Assembly (NCBI RefSeq): GCF_022346605.1
Contig: NZ_JAKRNT010000003.1
Coordinates: 1 to 64,000 of the forward strand
DNA from: Sporosarcina sp. ACRSL
GTDB lineage: Bacteria; Bacillota; Bacilli; Bacillales_A; Planococcaceae
Length of the DNA: 64,000 nt
Reading direction: 5' to 3'
The position numbers and the translations under genes are program-made. The notes under the pieces were generated by a model that was given only the letters and a program-made list of their open reading frames with translations, searched no databases and was not told where the DNA came from. Shown one piece after another: positions 55,570 to 64,000 of this stretch; position 1 is the stretch's first letter, and each line of letters begins with the position of its first letter.

Positions 55570-56589
55570 TTGCAACATGCTGAAAGAGAGTTAAAGGACA
55601 CGGTTTTTCTGTGCGATCCGAAAGGGATGTTGAATCCTGAAGCGATCGGATTTGCCCGTCGTCCGTTTATTATAAGCAATTTAAAAGGCCATTTCATGCG
55701 AAAGAAGAAATGGAATTATTGGTGTGTGTTCGGCGAGGATCTTCTGTTTTCTGCGACAATCAGTCATTTGGATTATGCCGCTGTCTGCTCCGTCTATTTG
55801 CTTGATTATGAGACGCAGCGCTTCTACGAGAAGCAAGTTGTGCTGCCGGTCGGACGGAAGGTGAAGATGCCAGAGGACGTGCTTGGAAACGTGAAATTCG
55901 TCAATGATCAAATGTCCATCCAGCTTGTCCATATGCAAGGAGAAACCCATCTATCTGTGACAATTCCTGATTTTGATAATGAAGTGCTTCATGCCGACCT
56001 ACATATTACGCATCCCGATGAGGACGATTCGTTGAATGTCGTCATTCCACGGAACCGGGACCGGTTCCAATTTACAGCGAAGCATCATTCATTGCCGACA
56101 GCGGGGTTCGTAAAAATTGGAGAGAAACGATATAATTTCAATTCGGATTATAGCTTTGCAGTACTCGATTTCGGACGCGGTGTTTGGCCGCGAGAGGCAG
56201 AATGGAATTGGGCGATGGCTTCCCAACGTTCAGGCGGACGGCGAATCGGGTTGAATTTCGGTGGAAAATGGACGGACGGCACAGGTATGACGGAAAATGC
56301 AGTATTCGTAGATGGTATGATGACGAAGGTGCATGAAGATGTCATTTTCACGTTTGACAAGAACAATTACATGCAACCTTGGCAAATCAAGACGAAGTTT
56401 TCCGATCAAGTCGACTTAACGTTCTCCCCTTTCTTTGAGCGGGTCGCTAAGACGAAAGCGCAACTCGTTCAAACAAACGTCAACCAACTCGTCGGCTATT
56501 TCAACGGCCGCGTGAAACTGCATGACGGTTCGACTCTACGAATCAGGCAAATGCTTGGCTGCGTGGAAGATCATCGTGCGAAATGGTAG
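55570..56589 (+). CDS. DUF2804 domain protein
   Basis: The 339-residue protein matches DUF2804: it starts MQHAERELKD with LCDPKGMLNPEAIGFARRP soon after, and carries WPREAEWNWAMASQRSGG in the second half. The fold is a lipocalin/AttH-like beta barrel; the function is unknown. The TTG at 55570 follows GGGGGG by seven bases and matches the family start better than ATG 55531. Confidence 0.85.
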   Translation: MQHAERELKDTVFLCDPKGMLNPEAIGFARRPFIISNLKGHFMRKKKWNYWCVFGEDLLFSATISHLDYAAVCSVYLLDYETQRFYEKQVVLPVGRKVKMPEDVLGNVKFVNDQMSIQLVHMQGETHLSVTIPDFDNEVLHADLHITHPDEDDSLNVVIPRNRDRFQFTAKHHSLPTAGFVKIGEKRYNFNSDYSFAVLDFGRGVWPREAEWNWAMASQRSGGRRIGLNFGGKWTDGTGMTENAVFVDGMMTKVHEDVIFTFDKNNYMQPWQIKTKFSDQVDLTFSPFFERVAKTKAQLVQTNVNQLVGYFNGRVKLHDGSTLRIRQMLGCVEDHRAKW

Positions 56590-56592
56590 GAT

Positions 56593-56625
56593 ACAACCGG
56601 CGAAAAACGCCGGTTGTTTTTTTGT
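56593..56625 (+). terminator. Rho-independent terminator of the DUF2804 gene
   Basis: ACAACCGGCG pairs with CGCCGGTTGT across AAAAA, then TTTTTTT. Confidence 0.93.
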
Positions 56626-56683
56626 ATCGGCCAATTACCACCGACTCGGGAAAATCAAAAGGGTATCGCCGTTCAACAGAAGT

Positions 56684-56788
56684 TTATCACCACTTAAACA
56701 CTCGTTATCACCACTTAGACAGAGTTTATCACCACTCAAGACACGGTTATCACCACTCAGACAGAGTTTATCACCACTCGCCCCCGAT
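56684..56788 (+). repeat. 21-bp phased array of TTATCACCACT units
   Basis: TTATCACCACT starts at 56684, 56705, 56726, 56747 and 56768, exactly 21 bp apart; the remaining ten bases vary (TAAACACTCG, TAGACAGAGT). It lies 60 bases after a terminator. The right flank contains TGACGCGATTCC (56839-56850), the same motif that flanks the GC-rich arrays 1 and 2. Confidence 0.93.
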
Positions 56789-56925
56789 TTACTGGCTTTA
56801 AAAATGCTTGCGGACAGCTCCCTTCCATTCCTTCCTCCTGACGCGATTCCTCCAAAAAGGTTGTGTTTAACTTCTTGCAATGAAGGAAATTAATGAAGAG
56901 ATACTACAACAGGAGGTTACCTAAC

Positions 56926-57396
56926 ATGAAAATTAATGTGAAGGTCGGCATGCTCTTTCTTTTTGCTGCCCTAATTTTAGGCGCGTGCGGGAATGCGAGC
57001 GAGAATGCGGATGATCCGAAGCGGGAAGACGCAGATATCATTTATAAAGACGAGAAGGAAGGCGGCACGTTAGAAACGGGAGACGGGTACGGCTTCAATA
57101 AATTCGATTTGGAGATAGAGGTCGATGGACGGGATACGATCGACGCGGAATATGAAGTGGACAGGAATCATAAGGCCAAGTATGTGAATGAGTTAGCAGG
57201 CATCAATTTGGAAGGTGCTGAAGCTTTCAATAAATTGGACGAGATGTTCACGAAAATTATGTTGGAGTCGAAAACGTCGCAGCAAGATGTCATTGATGGC
57301 ATCATGGAATGGTTCGGACTTGATACGTATACGAAATTCGAATTGGAAATCAATTATGACGACGGAACGAAAGTGGATATTGAAGATCGAAAGTGA
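56926..57396 (+). CDS. YusW family lipoprotein
   Basis: The 156-residue protein has a lipoprotein signal (MLFLFAALILGACGNAS; lipobox LGAC, Cys at about 22) and a YusW-like domain with FNKFDLEIEV and MEWFGLDTYTKFELEI. It should be anchored outside the membrane; its role is unknown. ATG 56926 follows AGGAGG by nine bases. Confidence 0.82.
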   Translation: MKINVKVGMLFLFAALILGACGNASENADDPKREDADIIYKDEKEGGTLETGDGYGFNKFDLEIEVDGRDTIDAEYEVDRNHKAKYVNELAGINLEGAEAFNKLDEMFTKIMLESKTSQQDVIDGIMEWFGLDTYTKFELEINYDDGTKVDIEDRK

Positions 57397-57408
57397 TAAT
57401 AAAAGCAC

Positions 57409-57446
57409 AAAAGACAGGCAAGGAAGACTTCCCCGCCTGTCTTTTT
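57409..57446. terminator. Bidirectional terminator between yusW-like and ABC genes
   Basis: AAGACAGGC (57411-57419) pairs with GCCTGTCTT (57434-57442), with an A-rich left and T-rich right flank. Confidence 0.88.
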
Positions 57447-57451
57447 TCTGC

Positions 57452-59281
57452 TTAAATCTTTGAATCCTTCAACATCGTATAATAAACGCCTTGTTTCTCA
57501 ATCAATTCTTCTTGACTGCCGTACTCGATGAGCTTCCCTTGCCCCATGACGTAGACCATGTCTGCTTTTCGCACCGTATTCAGTCTGTGAGCAATGACGA
57601 AACTCGTCCTTCCTTCCATTAAGCGGTCAAGCGCTTCTTGGATTTCAAGCTCGGTGACGGTGTCGATGCTGCTTGTCGCCTCATCGAGCAACAGCAATAC
57701 CGGGTCTGCGACGAGCGCCCTTGCGATGGAAAGCAATTGCTTCTGCCCTTGTGAAATTTCACCGCCATCTGCTGTCAGGACAGTGTTGTAGCCGTCTTCG
57801 AGCCGCATGATGAAACTATGGGCATTCGCCTTTTTGGCAGCCTCGATCACTTCTTCGTCCGTAGCGTCAAGCTTGCCGTAACGAATGTTTTCCATGACAG
57901 TTGCCTCGAACAGGAACGGATCTTGGAGAACGAAAGCTGTTTGACTGCGCAATGTTTGGCGCGGCAGTTCCTTGATCGGAATTCCGTCAATAAGGATTTG
58001 ACCTTCATTCGTCTCATAGAAACGGGCGAGAAGTTGCATGATCGTCGTCTTCCCTGCTCCGGTCGCTCCAACGAAAGCGGCAGTCTCGCCAGGCTTCACG
58101 TGGAAGGAAATATCCTCGACCGTATAACCGTCCGTTTCAACTGAATAACCGAATGATACATTTCTAAACTCGACGTCCCCAGCTAGCACGGTATCTTTAT
58201 GCTCGGTCGCATCGTCCTGCTCGATCGGCTCATTCATAATTTTGAATACGCGCTCTGCCCCCGCAATCGCGGAGAGCACCGTATTGAATTGGTTGGATAG
58301 ATCATTGAGCGGCCGCGTAAATTGACGAGCATACTCGGAGAAGATGACGATCGTACCGATTGTGACGATGCCATCCCCTTTTAGTGCAAGCAATCCACCG
58401 ACACCCGCCACGATGGCGAAAGCAGCGTTGTTCAACATGTTCATCACTTTTGGAATGAATCCCGAATACGTCAACGCCCAAAATCCCGTCCGGCGCAACC
58501 GATCGCTTTTTTCCGCGAATTCCTCCATGACACGTTCTTCTTGTGAAAATGCCTTAATGATCCGCTGGCCAGAAATCGTTTCTTCAATCATCCCGTTCAA
58601 TTGTCCGACCGCCTGCTGCTGCTCCTTGAACAGCAGACCCGTCCGGCGGGTGATCCACCGAATCGCGATGAACATGACAGGAACGATGATCATCGTCAAC
58701 AATGTCAAAATTGGGCTCAAATAGAGCATGACCGCAAGCGTTCCCGACAATGTCAAAATACTTGAGAACACTTGAATGAATGACGAATTGAGCGTCTGGC
58801 TGACGTTCTCGATATCATTCGTTAAACGGCTCATCAATTCGCCATGCTGTCTTCTGTCAAAAAACGTGACGGGCAGCTTTTGGAGATGTGAGAACAGACC
58901 CGTACGCAGCTTGAAAATCGTCTGTTGGGCAATGCCGACCATCCAAAAGCTTTGGAAATAAAGGGCAATGGACAACCCCGCGTAAATCGCGATCAACAGG
59001 CCAATCTTGCTCCCCAAACCATCAAACTCCATCGGAATGATATGCGTATCGATGATTTTACCGATCATGAAAGGCCCGAGTAATGCAAGCGCAGAGCTGA
59101 CGAGTACGAGAGAGAGCACCAGAATGAGCAGTCCCCGTTGTTCATCGACGAGCTTCCAAATTCTGAGCAAAACCGATTTCCAATCATTCGCCCGTTCCAC
59201 TTTTTTTCTGCCGGGACCTTTAATATCTTCTTTTTTGATGATCGGTTCATATCCGAACGGTTTACGAATTGTTCGCAACAC
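57452..59281 (-). CDS. ABC exporter half-transporter, catalytic subunit (YfiC-like)
   Basis: The 609-residue type IV half-exporter has a six-helix membrane domain (about 50-340) and a nucleotide-binding domain with Walker A GATGAGKTT, a degenerate signature ISQGQKQ and an intact Walker B with catalytic Glu (LLLLDEATSSID). It overlaps the upstream half-transporter by 20 bases. The pair forms a heterodimer like YfiB-YfiC or TM287/288, in which this subunit supplies the catalytic Glu. The substrate is probably a drug or lipid. Confidence 0.9.
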   Translation of the reverse strand: MLRTIRKPFGYEPIIKKEDIKGPGRKKVERANDWKSVLLRIWKLVDEQRGLLILVLSLVLVSSALALLGPFMIGKIIDTHIIPMEFDGLGSKIGLLIAIYAGLSIALYFQSFWMVGIAQQTIFKLRTGLFSHLQKLPVTFFDRRQHGELMSRLTNDIENVSQTLNSSFIQVFSSILTLSGTLAVMLYLSPILTLLTMIIVPVMFIAIRWITRRTGLLFKEQQQAVGQLNGMIEETISGQRIIKAFSQEERVMEEFAEKSDRLRRTGFWALTYSGFIPKVMNMLNNAAFAIVAGVGGLLALKGDGIVTIGTIVIFSEYARQFTRPLNDLSNQFNTVLSAIAGAERVFKIMNEPIEQDDATEHKDTVLAGDVEFRNVSFGYSVETDGYTVEDISFHVKPGETAAFVGATGAGKTTIMQLLARFYETNEGQILIDGIPIKELPRQTLRSQTAFVLQDPFLFEATVMENIRYGKLDATDEEVIEAAKKANAHSFIMRLEDGYNTVLTADGGEISQGQKQLLSIARALVADPVLLLLDEATSSIDTVTELEIQEALDRLMEGRTSFVIAHRLNTVRKADMVYVMGQGKLIEYGSQEELIEKQGVYYTMLKDSKI

Positions 59282-61004
59282 TTGCGACCACCTCCTCTTC
59301 CGATTGGGATTCGGCTATTTTCCTATACAATGCCGATTGCTTCATAAGGTCCGCATGTTTGCCATATCCGACGACTTTCCCTTCATCCAATAGAAGGATT
59401 TTGTCTGCACCTTTAGCCGTCTGCACTTTTTGCGTAACGACGAGCATTGTCGCCGCTTCCCCTTTCAGCGCTTCCCATAACGCATTTTCCGTTTTGACGT
59501 CCAACGCGCTCGTACTGTCATCGAGAATGAGGATGGAAGGCTTCCGAACGAGTGCCCGCGCGATAGATAATCGCTGCTTTTGCCCACCTGACAAATTGAC
59601 CCCTTTTTGGCCGACCCGCGTTCCATACTTCTGCGGGAATAAATCAATTGATTCATGGATTTGCGCCTTCATGGCTGCTTCAATTAATTCATCAGGCTCC
59701 GCATCACTATCCCCCCATGAGAGGTTTTCGAGAATCGAACCCGTGAAAAGAATCGATTGCTGCGGGACGAGCCCGATTGTGTCACGCAAGTCCTTTAACG
59801 CCCATTCCTTCACTTCGATTCCGCCAACGAAGATTTTTCCTTCGGTCGATTCGAACATACGCGGTATGAGATTCAGAAGGGTTGATTTACCCGAACCAGT
59901 AGCCCCCATAATGGCAAGCTTCTCTCCTGGCGCTACATGGAAGGAGACATTATCTAAAATCGGCTCCGGCTTCCCTTGATAATGGAAAGAGACGTTTTCG
60001 AAACGAAGATCCCCTTCCAAGCTGCTGATACCCGAACTTTCCGTATTATGATCTTCCAGATCCTCGTCAGCTAGCAGCACTTCCTCCATCCGTTCGGAAG
60101 ATGCTTTCGCCCTTGACAATGCGCTGATGATAAATGCAAACATCGAAAATGCACCCGTCATCCGCATCGCATAGTTGACGATTGCAACAAGTTCCCCGAC
60201 TTGCGCATCGCCGCTGCGAATTTCAACAGCACCGAACCAAAGGACTGCCATCAAACTTACGTTCATGATGAATAGAAGAATAGGCAGGATGAGCTCCATC
60301 ATGCGCATCGCTTTGACCGTGTCCTTCCGGAGTGCACTAGCGACTTTCGAGAACCTGCTTGCCTCATACATGCCGCGCAAATACGCTTTGATCAGCCGTA
60401 CCGCTTGCAAGTTTTCTTGAATGACACGATTCACCCGGTCGAGTCTACGCTGCACAGTAGAAAAGTAGCCAACCCCTTTGCGGGCCATTATAAAAAGGAA
60501 AATTAATAAAACAGGTGCTCCGATTACTAAATATAACGCCAGCTTCACATTGACGAGAAATGCCATGACTAAGCTACCGATGACGAGCAACGGAGCCCGC
60601 ATCATGATGCGCAGCGACATAAACAGGACGTTTTGCGCCATCGTCACGTCACTCGTCAACCGGGTGATCAGCCCCGCTGTCGGAAATCGTAAAAAGGTTG
60701 CCATGGAGAAGGATTGCACTTGACGGAATAGCGCCTGGCGCAAGTCAAACGCAAAACTTTGCGCTGCATGCGCTGCGAAAAAGGAGTTGATCGCACCTGA
60801 AAGGAACGCGATCATCGCCAGCGCCATCATGACGCCTCCCCACGTCCAAACGACGCTCACATCTTCTGCCAATATGCCGTCATCGATAATTTTAGCTATC
60901 AATAATGGCTGAATCAGCTCGACCGCCAGTTCCGTCAACATGAGGAACAAAGCGATGAGGATCGGCCATTTGTATGGCTTTGCGTACGAAAAAACTGTTT
61001 TCAT
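59262..61004 (-). CDS. ABC exporter half-transporter, degenerate-site subunit (YfiB-like)
   Basis: The 580-residue half-exporter has a canonical Walker A GATGSGKST and signature LSGGQKQ, but its Walker B ends LILDDSTSALD, with Asp in place of the catalytic Glu. Together with the partner's altered signature this gives one degenerate and one consensus ATP site, as known for heterodimeric exporters. It is the first gene of the pair; ATG 61004 opens MKTVFSYAKPYKW. Confidence 0.9.
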   Translation of the reverse strand: MKTVFSYAKPYKWPILIALFLMLTELAVELIQPLLIAKIIDDGILAEDVSVVWTWGGVMMALAMIAFLSGAINSFFAAHAAQSFAFDLRQALFRQVQSFSMATFLRFPTAGLITRLTSDVTMAQNVLFMSLRIMMRAPLLVIGSLVMAFLVNVKLALYLVIGAPVLLIFLFIMARKGVGYFSTVQRRLDRVNRVIQENLQAVRLIKAYLRGMYEASRFSKVASALRKDTVKAMRMMELILPILLFIMNVSLMAVLWFGAVEIRSGDAQVGELVAIVNYAMRMTGAFSMFAFIISALSRAKASSERMEEVLLADEDLEDHNTESSGISSLEGDLRFENVSFHYQGKPEPILDNVSFHVAPGEKLAIMGATGSGKSTLLNLIPRMFESTEGKIFVGGIEVKEWALKDLRDTIGLVPQQSILFTGSILENLSWGDSDAEPDELIEAAMKAQIHESIDLFPQKYGTRVGQKGVNLSGGQKQRLSIARALVRKPSILILDDSTSALDVKTENALWEALKGEAATMLVVTQKVQTAKGADKILLLDEGKVVGYGKHADLMKQSALYRKIAESQSEEEVVASVANNS

Positions 61005-61127
61005 CTTAGAGGACCCCCAAAAACTCTTTCGTATTACGAATTATTTTTATTGTCACCATTATGACACATCTAGTGCTTTCTGTATAGAGCGGATATTTGA
61101 GTAATCCGGAATTTCAGACATTAAAGA

Positions 61128-61160
61128 ATAAAAAAACGGAAACCTCTTAAGGATTCCGGT
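61128..61160 (-). terminator. Rho-independent terminator of the eamA-like gene
   Basis: On the minus strand CGGAATCCT pairs with AGGTTTCCG around TAAG, then TTTTTTTATTC. It lies about 200 bases from the stop it serves. Confidence 0.8.
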
Positions 61161-61362
61161 AATGTGTAGACAAAGTCAATTTTAGGGGAAAACACGATAA
61201 ATAGAATATCCTCAGCCTGATTGAAAACGCTTGTCAGCCTAGGCGCGAAGTGGAGCGAAGACGCGAATAGAACTAAAGTTCATGAGCGGACGAGCGACAC
61301 GAGCAACAACGGATGCGAGCGTTTGTCAACAAGCTGACGGGATCCACTTTAGGATTCCGGTA
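61147..61362. repeat. Insertion-like element with 15-bp flanking duplication
   Basis: TTNAGGATTCCGGTA occurs at 61147-61161 and at 61348-61362, the second at the eamA-like stop and the first in its terminator. The 186 bases between them contain an imperfect inverted repeat (AGCGTTTTCAATCAGGCTGA as reverse complement of 61211-61230, against AGCGTTTGTCAACAAGCTGA at 61319-61338) and a GC-rich, GCGA-rich centre. No frame is open. It looks like a small non-autonomous element placed between gene and terminator. Confidence 0.55.
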
Positions 61363-62272
61363 GTACACCTTCTTCTTTTTTCACCTTGCTTCCCGCAATG
61401 GAAAGGCCAGTGACGCCGATGAGCATGATTGCACCTCCGACCAATTGCCAGGAGCCTAATACGCTGCCGAACCAAATGACAGAGATGATCAAAGCCGTTA
61501 GCGGTTCGAAGCTTGAGAGGATGCTCGTTTCGACAGGTGTTATATATTTCATGCTGCCGAGGAAGAGGACGAAAGCGACGGTTCCGACGACAATGATGAG
61601 GAGGAGCATGAGAGACACGTTCACATCGGCAAGTGTGCCGATTTCATTGCTGAATTTCAGTATGTTGACGGCAAGGAGTGCGAGTCCCCCGATGAGCATC
61701 CCCCACCCGACGACGAGGAGAACCCCCCATTCATTCATAAGCCGGACAGGGTAAAGCGTATAAAACGAGAACGTGAACCCAACGGCGAGTCCGAAAAGCA
61801 GCGCCTCCTTCGTTAACGCGAAGCCGGAAAGCGTGCCATTCGTCAGAAGTAGAAAGAGGCCTACCATCGTGACGGCCATTCCTAGTACTTGAGCTATCGG
61901 CGGATACGCTTTTTGGCGTAGGGAAACGAAAATAATAATGTAAATCGGCGCCAGGAATTGGAACAGTGTTGCAATAACCGCATTGCTCGTCTGAATGGCA
62001 CCGACGAACGTATATTGGACGCCAAGCATCCCGATGACGCCGAAAATGCACATTTGACGCAGCCATGTTTTGTTACGAAGCGGGCGCGAGATGTGCACGC
62101 CTTTCATTTTCAAGACAGAGAGGATCGCCATCCCTGCGAGCAATAGACGGATGATGAGCATGAAGGAGATCGACATGCCACTCGTATCCAACGTCCACTC
62201 CATCATCGGACCTGACGCGCCCCACAACATCGCACCTGCTATGATCATTACAATTCCTTTTACTCTTTCCAT
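61349..62272 (-). CDS. EamA/DMT family transporter
   Basis: The 307-residue protein has ten predicted helices in two EamA repeats (IMIIAGAMLWGASGPMMEW at the start; YITPVETSILSSFEPLTALI in the second half). The family exports metabolites or amino acids; the substrate here is unknown. It resembles the YicL-type group. ATG 62272 is preceded by GGAGTGAGATGG. Confidence 0.88.
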   Translation of the reverse strand: MERVKGIVMIIAGAMLWGASGPMMEWTLDTSGMSISFMLIIRLLLAGMAILSVLKMKGVHISRPLRNKTWLRQMCIFGVIGMLGVQYTFVGAIQTSNAVIATLFQFLAPIYIIIFVSLRQKAYPPIAQVLGMAVTMVGLFLLLTNGTLSGFALTKEALLFGLAVGFTFSFYTLYPVRLMNEWGVLLVVGWGMLIGGLALLAVNILKFSNEIGTLADVNVSLMLLLIIVVGTVAFVLFLGSMKYITPVETSILSSFEPLTALIISVIWFGSVLGSWQLVGGAIMLIGVTGLSIAGSKVKKEEGVLPES

Positions 62273-62402
62273 CTCACTCCACCCTCCTCTATCTATCTAG
62301 CTAAATCACAAATGTAAGTATTCAGTCAAAAAGTATGTACTGTATATTTATTAAACTTCCTATATAATAAAATACATATGACATCCGAAAGGGGACAACA
62401 AA

Positions 62403-64000
62403 ATGAAATCGGCAAACCAATTAAATAGAACCGAACTGCCAACTGTAATGGACAGTCTCGTTGAGTTCTTAATGGTGACCCGTACGGATGGTGAAGGCTT
62501 GATCACTTACACGAATCATAACTTCTTAGCTTCAAGCAATTGGACACCAAAACGTATTCTCGGAAAATCGTTCTGGCAAATGTTTTCTGAGGATGAACAT
62601 AACCAAGCGCAAGCCCACGCCATATGGAATCGTGTTTCGAACGGGAAATCCTGGTTCGGCAAAGTCGAAAAAATGACTCGGCACGGCGAGCCCTACTTCG
62701 TCCAAATGATGGCCATTCCGACGATGGATGCGAACGGCACGCTTGAATCGAGCACTTTTTTAGAACTTGACGTTACCGAAGAGGTCAAATTGAAGGAGAA
62801 GCTCCAGCAAATTGCCTTCATCGACTTTGAAACCGGACTGATGAGTCGTCACAAATTGGAGACCCTCGTCAATGACTATATCGAAGAAGGAAGACATTTT
62901 TCATTCGTCTACATAGCAATTGATCACTATTATACATTGAAAGATCTGCAATCGTATGATTCGGAATCGGTTTTGATTCAGGAATTTACGAACAGGCTGA
63001 AACGGTATTTTCAAGGGGATGCAATCGCAAGGGTCGGCGTGAGTCAATTCGTCGTGCTGACGTCTTTCGGGGATTGGTTCGTCCAAGGGTTCCTTCAATT
63101 TTTGAAAGAGCAGCCAATCTATGTCGAAAACCATTCGTTGCCGCTTTCGGTCAGCGGTGGCATCGTCCGCTTCCCAGAGGATCAGCAGACCTATTCGCAT
63201 TTGTATAAAGCCGCATTGACCGCGACGAAATCTATTATCGAGTTAGGCGGAGGACGTATTTCATCATTGTCCGCCGAGTCCCATAAAGACTTGAACCGCC
63301 GTTCCTTAATTGACAAAAAGATGCTGACAGCGCTGGATCATCGTAATTTGCAAGTCGTCTACCAACCGCAATTGGATATCGCGACGGGAAAAGTACTTGT
63401 ATATGAAGCGCTTGTCCGTTGGGAGGACGAGGAAATCGGTCCAATCCAGCCCGATGAGCTGATACCCATTGCAGAGGAAAACGGTTTGATTCATGCAATC
63501 GGTGCCTTTGTGATCGAGGAAGCTGCTACACTTGCGATGAAGCTGATGACCGATAAACCGGACGTGCGCATTTCCGTCAATACATCGGTGCGGGAGTTCG
63601 GTGACTCTTCACAAATGAAGGAGAAACTGACAAGCATTCTGGAAAGGACGAAATGTCCGCCACACAAGATCGAATTTGAAATTACGGAGAAATTCGCATT
63701 CCAAGCTGAACAGGAGCAGGCAATCGTCAATCAAATGAAAGTACTTGAGGATGAAGGCATCCAATTCATCCTGGATGATTTTGGAACGGGCTATGCCTCC
63801 TTCCGGTACATGCAGCAATTGCCGATCTCCAAAGTGAAAATCGACAAAGTGTTCATCAATTCCTTGCTCACGATGCCTAAAACGAGACAACTCGTTGAAG
63901 GGATGATTCTCTTCGGCAAGTCGATGGGCCAGTACATCATTGCAGAAGGTGTCGAAACAGAGGAGCAATTCGAGGCATTGAAAGAGATGGGCATCGATGC
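62403..64000 (+). CDS. PAS-GGDEF-EAL protein, c-di-GMP phosphodiesterase (3' end cut)
   Basis: The frame starts ATG 62403, after GAAAGGGG, and is still open at the window end (532 codons). A PAS domain spans about residues 15-125. A GGDEF-like domain follows (about 140-280) whose signature position reads RVGVSQFV, so no cyclase activity is expected. The EAL domain starts near 310 with YEALVRW, then SVNTSVREFG, EITEK, LDDFGTGYASF, KIDKVFI and AEGVET, all metal and catalytic residues of an active phosphodiesterase. It should lower c-di-GMP in response to a PAS signal. It has no membrane segment. Confidence 0.92.
   Translation, partial: MKSANQLNRTELPTVMDSLVEFLMVTRTDGEGLITYTNHNFLASSNWTPKRILGKSFWQMFSEDEHNQAQAHAIWNRVSNGKSWFGKVEKMTRHGEPYFVQMMAIPTMDANGTLESSTFLELDVTEEVKLKEKLQQIAFIDFETGLMSRHKLETLVNDYIEEGRHFSFVYIAIDHYYTLKDLQSYDSESVLIQEFTNRLKRYFQGDAIARVGVSQFVVLTSFGDWFVQGFLQFLKEQPIYVENHSLPLSVSGGIVRFPEDQQTYSHLYKAALTATKSIIELGGGRISSLSAESHKDLNRRSLIDKKMLTALDHRNLQVVYQPQLDIATGKVLVYEALVRWEDEEIGPIQPDELIPIAEENGLIHAIGAFVIEEAATLAMKLMTDKPDVRISVNTSVREFGDSSQMKEKLTSILERTKCPPHKIEFEITEKFAFQAEQEQAIVNQMKVLEDEGIQFILDDFGTGYASFRYMQQLPISKVKIDKVFINSLLTMPKTRQLVEGMILFGKSMGQYIIAEGVETEEQFEALKEMGID

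Noticed and set aside
56684..56788. Replication origin or DnaA-box cluster
   Set aside because: The TTATCACCA core differs from TTATCCACA at two central positions, and no dnaA, dnaN or AT-rich unwinding region is near.

Overview
The window reads as chromosome of a low-to-moderate GC, endospore-forming Firmicute of the Planococcaceae, most like Sporosarcina. This is inferred from gene content and order: the spore genes rsfA and gerQ, bacillithiol deacetylase bshB2, octanoyl-transferase lipL, coproheme decarboxylase hemQ, a TTG/GTG-rich set of starts behind strong AGGAGG sites, and synteny with the Bacillus subtilis ywgA-ywfO-rsfA-lipL-hemQ and gerQ-ywdK-ywdI-ung-pdxK blocks.

Layout. 0-13 kb holds the conserved ywf/ywd block: ywgA-ywfO, rsfA, lipL, hemQ, a zinc protease, gerQ, a membrane protein, then a tight operon DUF4230-ung-small Cys protein-ywdI-ywdK, followed by pdxK and yojF-bshB2. 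13-19 kb has a YjiH-type membrane protein, threonine catabolism (SDR threonine dehydrogenase and Kbl), small unknown genes, a structured non-coding region between kbl and its terminator, and a P-loop protein. 20-31 kb holds housekeeping and accessory genes: a methyltransferase, YczE, YbaK, a GNAT, topoisomerase III, an FMN reductase, a CPA antiporter, a glycosyltransferase-like protein and a phospholipase D. 31-36 kb is a short-chain fatty/keto-acid module (scoA-scoB-atoE with a divergent LysR), an ECF sigma factor and a 63-bp repeat element. 36-42 kb carries an amidohydrolase, an MFS carrier and an AraC regulator fused to a GH39-like domain. 42-45 kb has a CNNM/CorC protein and a decayed tnpB-only IS200/IS605-type element. 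45-55 kb holds peptidases, DegV, hydrolases, an ArsR-SRPBCC-oxidoreductase operon with clear operators, a doubly frameshifted pseudogene and tRNA-Ala(GGC). 55-64 kb holds DUF2804, a YusW lipoprotein, a heterodimeric ABC exporter, an EamA transporter and a PAS-GGDEF-EAL protein cut by the window end.

The most unusual signal is not a gene. Eight intergenic arrays, in four unrelated sequence families, all repeat a short conserved core at a strictly constant 20-bp or 21-bp pitch, close to two helical turns. The GC-rich 21-bp family occurs at three loci (up to 28 units over 588 bp). The TTTATGCG 20-bp family occurs at three loci, one of them a head-to-head inverted array. A TTATCGATCATTTCCC 21-bp family and a TTATCACCACT 21-bp family occur once each. 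Most arrays start directly beyond a Rho-independent terminator, and three of them, from two families, share the flank TGACGCGATTC. The 20-bp pitch rules out coding for that family. I know of no described system that matches; this is the best candidate here for something new.
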